From CAZDSS01 sp964508185 (GTDB lineage: Bacteria; Pseudomonadota; Alphaproteobacteria; Sphingomonadales; Govanellaceae), in contig CAZDSS010000003.1 in assembly GCA_964508185.1 (NCBI GenBank), forward strand, positions 1-63,640: 63,640 bases of DNA, read 5' to 3'. Shown here in pieces: positions 26,398 through 34,187 of this stretch (position 1 is its first letter; each line of letters begins with the position of its first letter). Both the position numbers and the translations under genes were made by a program. The notes beneath the pieces were generated by a model. That model had not been told where the DNA came from, made no database searches, and saw only the letters and a program-made list of their open reading frames with translations.

Positions 26398-27771
26398 TTA
26401 CTTCTCGCCGTTGATGTAGCGGTCGAGCTCGGCGTGGAAATGCCGGATGCGCACTTCCTGCTCGCTCCACAGCGCGCCCCTGAAGCCGCGGGACCGCACG
26501 CCCTTCTGCACCTCCGGCAGAAGGTCGGCGTCCTGGTTCAGCACGAGGCCGAGATCGGGCCGCTCGTCGACCCCGAAGACCTCCACCTCCGGCCGGATGC
26601 GGCCCGAGGTGTCGGTGCCTTCGGGAAGCCCCATCCATTCCGGCGCCGTGTAGCTCGGATCGTCCACCGGGCGGAACATGGTGATGGTGTCGTAGAAGAA
26701 GCGGTTGGGGTCGTCCGGGTGCGGCAGGAAGCGCATGATGAACACGCCCTCCGGATGGCAGCCGAGCTGGACGTTGGGGAAGACCCCGTAGGGGAAGCTG
26801 TCGCTGAGCTGGGCGTCGGTGAAGCGGTCGTAGTCGAGGCCGAGCTTCTTCGCCCGCTCGCGCTTCGCCTTCTGGATCGCCGTACGCGCCTCACTGGCAT
26901 CGCCCTTGTAGCTGTCGGGATCGAGCCCGGCGCTCCGCAGCATGGAGCGGATGCCCTCGTTCACGGTCTTCTGGTCCGGGAATCGGGAGCTCGGGCGGCC
27001 GAAGGGCACGATCATCCGGCTCATGCCGTTCTCGTAGAGGTCGTACTGGGCGTAGTAGTATTCCATCACCCCCTGGGTTTCGGGATGGACGGTGGGCAGG
27101 TGATAGAGCTCGTAGAAGGCGTCCACGCCCACCTTCCAGTTCGCCGCCCATTCGCTGCGCACATGGCGCACCGCATACATCTTGTCGATCTCGTAGACCT
27201 CGAGCGCGCCGAGGATGGGCTTGAGATAGTCGGCTAGCGGCCGGGCGTCCGGATCCATGTTGATGAAGACGAGGCCCGCCGCAACCTCGCAGCGCACTTC
27301 GGTAAGGTCAGTGCCGTGGCACAGCACCTCCTTGCGGAACATCTCGGGGTCGGTGACCAGGGCGCATTTGCCGTCAAGGTTGAAGCGCCAGGAATGGAAG
27401 GTGCAGACGAACTGATCGACCGACCCGAACTGCTCCAGCGCCACCCGATTCCCGCGGTGCGGGCAGGTGTTGTAGAACGCCTTCAGCTGGTTGTCGTTGG
27501 TGCGGACGATGATGAAGGATTCGCGGCCGATGTCGAAGGTGAAGTAGTCCCCGGGCTCAGGCGCGTCGGATACGGGGCCCGCAAGCAGCCAGACCCGGGT
27601 CCACATGCGCTCCCATTCCTTTTCCATGAATTCCCGGCTGTAATAGCGGCTGGGATCGAGCCGCGCCGTGCCGTTGTCGATGTAGGGCGCCTTGGCGTCG
27701 GCGCTTCCCGCCGGGACGTTCTCGGTCACCGACCAGCCGGTGCGGTAGTCGAAATTGGTGGGTTTGTTCAT
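26398..27771 (-). CDS. Rieske oxygenase alpha subunit (Rieske 1)
   Basis: A 457-aa ring-hydroxylating oxygenase large subunit. The Rieske [2Fe-2S] ligands are Cys103, His105, Cys123 and His126 (NTCPHRGNR ... CTFHSWRF). The mononuclear iron site has His224 and His229 (ELYHLPTVHP), with the Asp of LNQDADLLP as carboxylate. The enzyme needs a ferredoxin and reductase, and none lies in the window. It resembles Rieske 3 at 40756 (shared NQDA-x-LP and EQEVRIRHFH segments) more than Rieske 2. It is the first gene of the ABM-ligase-ABM operon, preceded by operator-like site A at 27924. Confidence 0.92.
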   Translation of the reverse strand: MNKPTNFDYRTGWSVTENVPAGSADAKAPYIDNGTARLDPSRYYSREFMEKEWERMWTRVWLLAGPVSDAPEPGDYFTFDIGRESFIIVRTNDNQLKAFYNTCPHRGNRVALEQFGSVDQFVCTFHSWRFNLDGKCALVTDPEMFRKEVLCHGTDLTEVRCEVAAGLVFINMDPDARPLADYLKPILGALEVYEIDKMYAVRHVRSEWAANWKVGVDAFYELYHLPTVHPETQGVMEYYYAQYDLYENGMSRMIVPFGRPSSRFPDQKTVNEGIRSMLRSAGLDPDSYKGDASEARTAIQKAKRERAKKLGLDYDRFTDAQLSDSFPYGVFPNVQLGCHPEGVFIMRFLPHPDDPNRFFYDTITMFRPVDDPSYTAPEWMGLPEGTDTSGRIRPEVEVFGVDERPDLGLVLNQDADLLPEVQKGVRSRGFRGALWSEQEVRIRHFHAELDRYINGEK

Positions 27772-27923
27772 GGCACATCTCCCAAGTTCCGCGAAATGAC
27801 GGGCGTCTGATCTGCCGCCGGTACCTGTGGGCTCCCTGTGTTCCTTATGCGATTATGCGACAGGGCGAGCCGCCTCCCGATCCCGATGCTATCATGGCAT
27901 CCGACGGACGCCAAAGGAAAAAA

Positions 27924-27941
27924 GCAAACTTGTTTGTTTGT
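27924..27941. promoter_or_regulatory. TetR-type operator site A
   Basis: GCAAACTTGTTTGTTTGT matches the shared motif ACAAACATGATTGTTTGT at 15 of 18 positions and holds the inner palindrome CAAAC-TT-GTTTG (27925-27936). It lies about 155 bp upstream of the Rieske 1 start, within an AT-rich patch of the 611-bp divergent gap 27772-28382. That gap otherwise shows no convincing gene. Confidence 0.55.
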
Positions 27942-28133
27942 TTTTGCGCGCGCTGATTCGAGGCAGGAGATCTCCCGGGCGGGGCCCCGTCGCGCCTCAC
28001 GAATGCGTGAGAACGGGCGTGAGGGGAGGCTTCGGCAGGGGAGGACCCGACCGCCCGACGCCGCGCTGCGTCCCGATCCGAAAAGCCTGAAAAGACGTCC
28101 TATTCCAAGTATGGCGTGAACCCCAAGTCCACC

Positions 28134-28145
28134 GGCGCTAGCGCC
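28134..28145. repeat. 12-bp perfect palindrome GGCGCTAGCGCC
   Basis: GGCGCTAGCGCC lies 32 bp before operator site B in the divergent gap between Rieske 1 and the TonB receptor. It could be a protein-binding site, but GC-rich palindromes of this size arise by chance. Listed for completeness. Confidence 0.3.
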
Positions 28146-28176
28146 AGGGCTTCAACAAACATCTTGTAAATTCAAA

Positions 28177-28194
28177 ACAAACATGATTGTTTGT
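28177..28194. promoter_or_regulatory. TetR-type operator site B (perfect palindrome)
   Basis: ACAAACA-TGAT-TGTTTGT, a perfect 7-bp inverted repeat and the best form of the shared motif. It lies about 190 bp upstream of the TonB receptor gene at 28383. A half-site ACAAACATCTTGT occurs just before it, from about 28155. No clear -35/-10 pair could be assigned on either strand, so it may control either divergent unit. Confidence 0.75.
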
Positions 28195-28382
28195 ATTGGG
28201 GTGGCGACGTGACGCAATCCGTGGGCCGAAGCCGAAGAGCCAGATAATCGGCCGATCACGGACAGTAGGGAGCCCCGATTACTCGACCCTGAACCATACC
28301 GCGATGGGAGGCGGTGCTGCATGGAACACTGGAGGTATGAGGCCGTGTCCATGGGAACGGTCTATCAAATGAGGGGGAGGAA

Positions 28383-30827
28383 ATGAAAATCCGATCGATT
28401 CTCACATTGACGACCGCCATTGCGGGCGGGCTTCAATTTTCGGCCGCGGCGCTGCTTCCGGCGACCGCATCTGCGCAGGACTTCCGACTGGAAGAAATCA
28501 TCGTCACCGCGACGCGCAGGGAGACCAACCTGCAATCCACGCCGGTGGCGGTGTCCGCGCTCGACAGCTCGCTGATCGACCAGGCCGCGCCGCGGGATCT
28601 CGGCGATCTTGCGGCTTTCGTCCCGAACTTCTCGGCATCGCAGATCACGGGCTTCAACGCCGCGTCCTTCGCGCTGCGCGGCGTTGGCCAGAACAACATC
28701 ATCGTCTATTTCGAGGCGCCGGTTGCGGTGCTGGTGGACGACTTCGTGCTGCCGAGCGTGCAGACCCAGCTCCTTGACACCTTCGACGTGGAGCAGGTGG
28801 AAGTGCTGCGCGGTCCGCAGGGCACGCTGTTCGGCAAGAACACCACGGGCGGCGCGGTCCTGGTGCGCACCAAGCGTCCGGATCTCGACGAGACCTCGGC
28901 CGAAATGCGCGCGTCCTACGGCAGCTTCAATACCTACACGGCCAAGGCGGCGGTGAACGTGCCGCTCGTCGAGAACAAGCTGGCGCTGCGCCTTGTGGGC
29001 GGGCACGAGAATTCCGACGGCTACATGCGGAACGGCGCGACCTATGGTCCGGTGGTGGCCCTTGGCGTCACGTCGAAGTTCGAGGGCGTGAGCGGCGCCG
29101 GGGACGGCGAGCGCGTGGGTGGCACCAATGTGTGGAACGTCCGGGCGAAGCTGCTTGCCCAGCCGACGGACAATGTCCGCGCGCTGCTGCAGTACGAGTT
29201 CCTGCGCGACCGGTCGGATTCACCGGCAACTGTCAACACCACATCGCCGGACAATCCGAGCCTGCTGTTCAACCTTCTCGGCCTGTCGGGCAACCCGAAG
29301 GGCGATCCGCACAAGCTCGGCGGGGTGTCCAACCGTCAGGGCCTGCTCCTGGATGTGGACAAGGGGCACAGGATCGACGTCGATGGCGTCTATCTCAATG
29401 TGGACGTCGATACCAGCGTCGGCACCATCACCTCGGTGAGCGGCTACCGCTCGCAGAAGTCGCGGCTCGCCAATACCTATACTTCGACCGCGCCCGTGGC
29501 CGATGACGGCGAGGTGCTGTCGCTGTTCGACGCCAACCGCTCGGACGACCGCAAGACCTATCAGCAGGAACTGCGGTTCGCCTCCACCTTCGACGGGCCG
29601 TTCAACTTCGTCGCCGGCGCGTTCTACCAGAACGACAAGACGGACTTCTGCGTGGCCCAGGTGCTGGGCTTCCAGGATCTGGTCGCGCCGCCCACGCCCT
29701 ACGGGCCGTGGAATCAGACGCCCTATCTCCTCTGCAACAACCAGCGGGCGGATTCGCAGGCCTTGTTCACCGAAGGCACCTGGGACGTCACCGACCGGCT
29801 GACGCTGACGGGCGGCATCCGCTACACCTGGGAGAAGAAGGTGTGGCGCGGCCGGCAGCAGACCTTCGTCCAGGACCTGAAGGGCTTCAGCGATCCCGAC
29901 TTCACCTGGCAGCAGCTGGGCAACCTGATGGATGCGGCGGACTTCAGCCGCTTCCCCGACGGCGTGGTGACCAATTCCAACAAGTGGAAGGAACCCACCT
30001 GGCGCGTGAGCCTCGGCTATCAGGCGACGGACGATCTCTATGCCTATCTGACCTATTCGCGCGGCTTCAAGAGCGGCGCCTATAACGACCAGATCGGCTC
30101 CTTCGCGCCCTTCGGCAACAATATGGACGCCTTCCGGGTGGCCGCCAATCCGACGGACCCCGAAATCGCCGACTCGTTCGAAGGCGGCCTGAAGTTCCAG
30201 GGCCTCGACAATCGCCTGCGCATGAACGTCACCGGCTTCTTCGTCCAGTACAAGGACGTGCAGAAGCAGATCGTGGTGCCGATCACGGTGAACGGCCAGC
30301 CGTTCCAGGTGACGAGCTTCTTCAACGCCGCGAAGATGGAAGTGAAGGGGCTTGAAGCCGAAGTGACGGCGGCCGTTGCCGAGGGCTTCACCCTGCGCGG
30401 CCTGCTCGGTTACCAGGACGGCAAGTACAAGGAATACGTGACTCCGATCCCGGCGGGTTACGACCTTGCGACCTCGCCCATCGACCGCGCGCCGAAGTGG
30501 CAGTGGACGGTGGACGCCCACTACGAACTTCCGGTGGCCGACTGGGGCCGGCTGTCGTTCAACGCCAACGTGAACTACACGGGCCGCAACCTGTTCACCC
30601 AGTCCATCACGTCGCTCGACGAGAACACCTATCTCAACGCGCGCACGCTGGTGAACGCTGCGGTGACCCTGTCGGACGCCGAGGACAACTACTATGTCCG
30701 CCTCCTTGGCCGCAACCTGACGGACAAGGAATACATCACCGGCAGCCAGGTGGTGGGCGGCCTGTGGTCCTGGGCGCTCTATGGTCCGCCGCGCAGCTTC
30801 GAGCTGGAGATCGGCGCGCGGTTCTAA
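28383..30827 (+). CDS. TonB-dependent outer-membrane receptor
   Basis: An 814-aa receptor: signal peptide about 1-31 (cleavage after ATASAQ), TonB-box-like LEEIIVTATRR, plug with VEVLRGPQGTLFGKNTTGG, and a barrel ending GARF. It lacks an STN domain. It lies in the middle of the Rieske/CoA catabolic block and has operator site B upstream, so it is the likely entry port for the block's substrate. The gene is preceded by AGGGGGAGGAA. Two tandem terminators follow. Confidence 0.93.
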   Translation: MKIRSILTLTTAIAGGLQFSAAALLPATASAQDFRLEEIIVTATRRETNLQSTPVAVSALDSSLIDQAAPRDLGDLAAFVPNFSASQITGFNAASFALRGVGQNNIIVYFEAPVAVLVDDFVLPSVQTQLLDTFDVEQVEVLRGPQGTLFGKNTTGGAVLVRTKRPDLDETSAEMRASYGSFNTYTAKAAVNVPLVENKLALRLVGGHENSDGYMRNGATYGPVVALGVTSKFEGVSGAGDGERVGGTNVWNVRAKLLAQPTDNVRALLQYEFLRDRSDSPATVNTTSPDNPSLLFNLLGLSGNPKGDPHKLGGVSNRQGLLLDVDKGHRIDVDGVYLNVDVDTSVGTITSVSGYRSQKSRLANTYTSTAPVADDGEVLSLFDANRSDDRKTYQQELRFASTFDGPFNFVAGAFYQNDKTDFCVAQVLGFQDLVAPPTPYGPWNQTPYLLCNNQRADSQALFTEGTWDVTDRLTLTGGIRYTWEKKVWRGRQQTFVQDLKGFSDPDFTWQQLGNLMDAADFSRFPDGVVTNSNKWKEPTWRVSLGYQATDDLYAYLTYSRGFKSGAYNDQIGSFAPFGNNMDAFRVAANPTDPEIADSFEGGLKFQGLDNRLRMNVTGFFVQYKDVQKQIVVPITVNGQPFQVTSFFNAAKMEVKGLEAEVTAAVAEGFTLRGLLGYQDGKYKEYVTPIPAGYDLATSPIDRAPKWQWTVDAHYELPVADWGRLSFNANVNYTGRNLFTQSITSLDENTYLNARTLVNAAVTLSDAEDNYYVRLLGRNLTDKEYITGSQVVGGLWSWALYGPPRSFELEIGARF

Positions 30828-30853
30828 GACCACACAACCTCCGCACCTTCCCC

Positions 30854-30884
30854 GGCCGGCGCATCCGCGCCGGCCTTCTTTTTT
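30854..30884 (+). terminator. Intrinsic terminator after the TonB receptor gene
   Basis: GGCCGGCGC (30854-30862), loop ATCC, GCGCCGGCC (30867-30875), then TTCTTTTTT. Nine perfect G-C-rich pairs and a good T tail, 27 bp after the stop. The stem is almost identical to that at 19300-19331. Confidence 0.88.
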
Positions 30885-30894
30885 ACCCCGCCGC

Positions 30895-30921
30895 GTCGGC
30901 GCTTCTGCGCCGGCCTTCTTC
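30895..30921 (+). terminator. Second tandem terminator-like hairpin
   Basis: GTCGGCGC (30895-30902), loop TTCT, GCGCCGGC (30907-30914) with one G-U pair, then CTTCTTC. It looks like a decayed copy of the hairpin 20 bp upstream and may act as a backup terminator before the convergent SDR gene. Confidence 0.5.
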
Positions 30922-31024
30922 GTGCGCTGAATGCAGGCCAAAAGACAAAGCCCCCGCCTCAGGGGAGGGCAGGGGCAGTGGGCCGCAAATGCGGCGGGTT
31001 CAGGCTTTTTGGGAGAAGAACATG

Positions 31025-31957
31025 TCAGGCATTCTGGCCGGTCCTGAAATAGGCCGGTGTGCCGGCGGGCCAAACCACGCCCCACTGCGCCTGGCCGCCG
31101 TCCACCACCAGAAGCTCGCCGGTGATGAAGTCGCCCGAGGGGCCCGAAAGGTAGACCGCCGCCTCGGCGATGTCCCAGGCGTTGCCCAGCTTCTTCATGG
31201 GATTGGCTTCGTTGAAGCGGCTCACCGCCTCGTCGGGATAGACGCGGAAGCCTTCGGTCTCCACGGTGCCGGGCGCGATGCAGTTGACGCGGATGTTGAG
31301 CGGCGCCCATTCGGTCGCCACCGTCTTTGAAAGATAGATGACGCCCGCGCGGGCGGCGCAGGTATGGGCCGCCTGGGGCATGCCGCGTTCCACATTGGCG
31401 ACGATATTGATGATGCTGCCGCCGCGATTGCGGTCGCGCCAATGCTGCGCGGTGGTCTGCATCATGTACCAGGTGCCGTTCAGATTGAGGTCGATCACGG
31501 CGCGCCAGCCCTTGCGGGTGAAGTCGATGGCGTCCTGCGGGAACTGGCCGCCCGCATTGTTGATGAGGATGTCGATCCCGCCATGACGGTCGAAGCATTC
31601 GTCGATGAGCGCGTCCACGTCGTTCTCCTCGCGGATGGACATGGACTTGTAGGCGACCTTGCGCCCGGTGAAGCGCTCGATGCTGGCGGAGGTTTCGGCC
31701 AGAAGCTCCTCGCGCCGGCCGCAGATGATGACGTTGCCGCCGAGGCGGGCGAACAGGAAGGCCATGGCCTTGCCCATGCCGGTCCCGCCGCCGGAGATGA
31801 GGACGGTCTTGCCGGTCATGAGGCCTTCGCGAAAGACGGTCGGCCGCGCGGCCAGTTCCTGGTCCGTGAAGCCCCATTTGCGATTGTTGCCGGTATGGCG
31901 GACGGGCTTTGCGGCTTCGCGGTTCTTCAAACCGGTTCCGTCCTGATCGTGATTCAT
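31025..31957 (-). CDS. SDR-family oxidoreductase, dienoyl-CoA-reductase-like
   Basis: A 310-aa short-chain dehydrogenase/reductase. ISGGGTGMGKAMAFLFARLG is the nucleotide-binding fold and INNAGGQFPQ the NNAG motif. At the usual YxxxK site it reads AHTCAARAGV, so the Tyr and Lys are His and Arg. Such changes occur in the 2,4-dienoyl-CoA and enoyl-CoA reductase branch, and VEW-like TVATEWAPLNIRVNCIAPG fits that branch. About 40 extra N-terminal residues precede the fold. The ATG at 31957 follows AGGAG by 10 nt; an ATG at 31966 is too close to it. It is divergent from an acyl-CoA dehydrogenase gene across operator site C. Confidence 0.85.
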   Translation of the reverse strand: MNHDQDGTGLKNREAAKPVRHTGNNRKWGFTDQELAARPTVFREGLMTGKTVLISGGGTGMGKAMAFLFARLGGNVIICGRREELLAETSASIERFTGRKVAYKSMSIREENDVDALIDECFDRHGGIDILINNAGGQFPQDAIDFTRKGWRAVIDLNLNGTWYMMQTTAQHWRDRNRGGSIINIVANVERGMPQAAHTCAARAGVIYLSKTVATEWAPLNIRVNCIAPGTVETEGFRVYPDEAVSRFNEANPMKKLGNAWDIAEAAVYLSGPSGDFITGELLVVDGGQAQWGVVWPAGTPAYFRTGQNA

Positions 31958-32089
31958 CCCGTGCATTCTCCTGGCTTGGCAACCCGCATGCCAATGCGCG
32001 CGATGCATGCGGCGCGGTCTGCCGACGGTATTCGGTGATCGCCGTCGCGACCCTTTGATTCCCAACTTATCACAAGCTGCCACAATTGA

Positions 32090-32119
32090 AATAAGAAACA
32101 AACATGATTGTTTCTTATT
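32090..32119. promoter_or_regulatory. TetR-type operator site C in the SDR/acyl-CoA dehydrogenase divergent gap
   Basis: The core ACAAACATGATTGTTTCT (32098-32115) matches the shared motif at 17 of 18 positions. Around it AATAAGAAACA (32090-32100) and TGTTTCTTATT (32109-32119) make a perfect 11-bp inverted repeat. TTGTTT (32108-32113) and TATCCA (32131-32136), 17 bp apart, could be the promoter of the plus-strand gene at 32290. The rest of the 332-bp gap (31958-32289) holds no gene. Confidence 0.75.
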
Positions 32120-32289
32120 TTGCTTTCTGCTATCCAGTCCATTGAAAAAGGGCGGGATTTCGCGCGCGCCGGACGCGGCGAAAGGCGCGGAAATCCGGGG
32201 CGTCCTTTTCCCCTTGCAGCCTTTCGCGGCATGGGAAAACCTGCGGAACGGAGCAAGGCTTCATCACTTCACCGGCAAGGAGCGGTTTC

Positions 32290-33450
32290 ATGGATTTTCA
32301 GCTCACCGAGAATCAGCGCCAGCTTCAGGAGGCTGCGCGCCGCTATGCGGATGCGGTGATGCCGGAGGTTGCGGCCCGGTGCGAGCGGACGTCGGAGCCG
32401 CCGTCCATCGAGGTGCGCCGGGATCTCGCCAGGATGGGCTTTCTCGGCGTCAACATCCCCGAGGAATATGGCGGGCTTGGCCTCGGCAATCTGGAAGCCA
32501 TCATCGTGCTGGAGCAGTTCGCGCGCCATTCCGCCGCGGCCGCCTTTCCGGTGTTTGAATCCTGCGTCGGGCCGGTGAAGGCGATCGAGCATTTCGCGCC
32601 CGAATCCCTCCGCCGCAAGGTGCTGCCCAGGGTCTGCGCGGGCGAGATCCAGGTCGCGATCTGCATGTCGGAGCCCGATGCGGGCACGGCGCTCACCGAT
32701 CTCAAGACGCGCGCCGTCAAGGACGGCGCAGGCTATGTGCTCAACGGCCGCAAGCGCTGGACCAGCGGCGGCGGCCATGCGGACGGCTATGTGGTCTATT
32801 GCCGCATGTCCGACGATCCGGGCGCCAAGGGCATCGGCGCGGTATATGTGGAAAAGGGCCAGCCGGGCCTCAGCTTCGGCAAGCAGGAAGAGATGATGGG
32901 CTGGCACGGCGTCGGCCATTGCGACATCTATTTCGACGACGTCCGCGTGCCGGAGGAGCATGTGATCGTGCCCGCGGGCGGCTTCCGCAAGCTGATGGAA
33001 GCCTTCGATCTGGAGCGCTGCGGCAACGCCACCATGAGCCTGGGGCTCGCCGTCGGCGCCCTCGAACAGGCGACCGCCTATGTCCAGGAACGGCAGCAGT
33101 TCGGCAAGCCCATCGTGGATTTCCAGGCGGTGCAAATTCGCCTCGCCGAAATGGCCATGCAGGTGGAGGCCGCGCGCCTTCTGATCTATCGCGCGGTGCA
33201 GAACGCGTCCATGGGCATGCCGTCGGTCTTCGAGAGCAGCGTCGCCAAATGCTTCGCCAACGAGATCGTGCGCTCGGTCTGCCTCAACGGCGTGCAGCTC
33301 ATGGGCGGCTACGGCTTCGCCAGGGAATACGGCATGGAGCAGCGGCTGCGCGACAGCTTTGGCTGGGGTATCGCGGGCGGCACCATCGACGTGCAGAAGA
33401 CCAATATCGCCGCCGCCATGGTGGGCCGGCGATTCAACCAGCGGGCGTGA
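32290..33450 (+). CDS. Acyl-CoA dehydrogenase family protein
   Basis: A 386-aa flavoprotein of the acyl-CoA dehydrogenase family that introduces a trans-2 double bond into an acyl-CoA. AICMSEPDAGTALTDL and KRWTSGGGHADGYVV carry the FAD/substrate loop. The C-terminal domain has QLMGGYGFAREYGMEQRLRD. At the usual catalytic Glu of YEGTSQI-type sequences it reads IAGGTIDVQ, so the base must be elsewhere, as in isovaleryl-type or steroid-type members. It is divergent from the SDR at 31025 across operator C. Confidence 0.9.
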   Translation: MDFQLTENQRQLQEAARRYADAVMPEVAARCERTSEPPSIEVRRDLARMGFLGVNIPEEYGGLGLGNLEAIIVLEQFARHSAAAAFPVFESCVGPVKAIEHFAPESLRRKVLPRVCAGEIQVAICMSEPDAGTALTDLKTRAVKDGAGYVLNGRKRWTSGGGHADGYVVYCRMSDDPGAKGIGAVYVEKGQPGLSFGKQEEMMGWHGVGHCDIYFDDVRVPEEHVIVPAGGFRKLMEAFDLERCGNATMSLGLAVGALEQATAYVQERQQFGKPIVDFQAVQIRLAEMAMQVEAARLLIYRAVQNASMGMPSVFESSVAKCFANEIVRSVCLNGVQLMGGYGFAREYGMEQRLRDSFGWGIAGGTIDVQKTNIAAAMVGRRFNQRA

Positions 33451-33462
33451 CGAGGCGGGGGA

Positions 33463-34086
33463 TCAGGAATCAAGCCCGTAAAGGCTGCGGATCTGTTCCT
33501 CGAGATAGGCGATGAGGCGCTTGTCCGCCTCCGTCGGCTGGCGCCGGATGCGCTGGAAGGCGAGGCTTTCCATCACCGCCTGGCTCAGCGCGAGGCCGAG
33601 GGCGAGGCGGTCCCGGTCCACCTCGGGGAACAGGGCCTGCGCGAGCTCGAGCCCGCGTTCCTCGAGCGCCTTCTGGCAGGGCGCGAGCATTTCGAGAAGC
33701 GACTTGTCCGTGCGGGCGGCGACGGTGAGTTCGAAGAAGGCGATGAAATAGGGATGGTTGACCTGTTTCCAGAAGATCTCGATGGAATGGCGGATGCGGT
33801 CGTCCTTCGCCGGAATTTCCCCCACCATCTTGCGGAACGCGCCCATGCGCTTCTCGAAGAGATATTTGATGGTCTCGCGGATGATCACGTCCTTGGACGG
33901 GAAGTGGTGGAGCATGGCCCCGCGCGAGACGTTCGCCGTGTCCGCGATCATGGTGGTGGTGAGCGCCGCATAGCCGTGGCGCACGATGGCGCGCACGGCG
34001 GCGTCCAGAATCTGTTCACGCGTCGCGGCGCCGCGTCTTTCGCGCCAATCTATCTTGGTGGTGGTGTTGCTGTCTCCGGCGCTCAT
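33463..34086 (-). CDS. TetR-family regulator (TetR 1)
   Basis: A 207-aa repressor-type regulator. The DNA-binding domain is at about 17-65 (REQILDAAVRAIVRHGYAALT; helix VSRGAMLHHFPSKDVI), followed by a helical ligand domain (NHPYFIAFFELTVAARTDKS). It is a paralogue of the TetR at 47482, with very similar recognition helices (VSRGAMLHHF and VSRGAMTHHF). It ends 12 bp from the convergent acyl-CoA dehydrogenase. Upstream, 22 bp from its start, lies AGGTT-TGCGC-AACCT, a possible operator of its own that differs from the ACAAACA motif. Confidence 0.9.
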   Translation of the reverse strand: MSAGDSNTTTKIDWRERRGAATREQILDAAVRAIVRHGYAALTTTMIADTANVSRGAMLHHFPSKDVIIRETIKYLFEKRMGAFRKMVGEIPAKDDRIRHSIEIFWKQVNHPYFIAFFELTVAARTDKSLLEMLAPCQKALEERGLELAQALFPEVDRDRLALGLALSQAVMESLAFQRIRRQPTEADKRLIAYLEEQIRSLYGLDS

Positions 34087-34107
34087 GATGGCAATGGCTT
34101 CTCCGTG

Positions 34108-34122
34108 AGGTTTGCGCAACCT
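34108..34122. promoter_or_regulatory. Candidate operator between TetR 1 and CoA-transferase
   Basis: AGGTT (34108-34112), TGCGC, AACCT (34118-34122): a 15-bp inverted repeat in the 101-bp divergent gap, well placed to regulate both TetR 1 and the CoA-transferase. It does not match the ACAAACA motif found before the other units. Confidence 0.4.
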
Positions 34123-34187
34123 TATCAGCGCGCGGCGGCCGTGCAAAGCCGGGCGAACATTTCATGGGCAGGGGAGGGAAGTCGGGC

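Noticed and set aside
26387..26638. Longer N-terminus for the second ABM protein
   Set aside because: The extension runs inside the Rieske 1 gene; the ABM domain begins exactly at the ATG at 26386.
28154..28166. ACAAACATCTTGT as a seventh operator
   Set aside because: Only the left half matches the shared motif; the right half is degenerate. It may be a half-site next to B but cannot be counted as a full site.
28303..28371. 22-codon open frame just before the TonB receptor start
   Set aside because: ATG at 28303 to TGA at 28371 could be a leader peptide, but it has no conserved run, weak ribosome binding and no attenuator-like structure after it.
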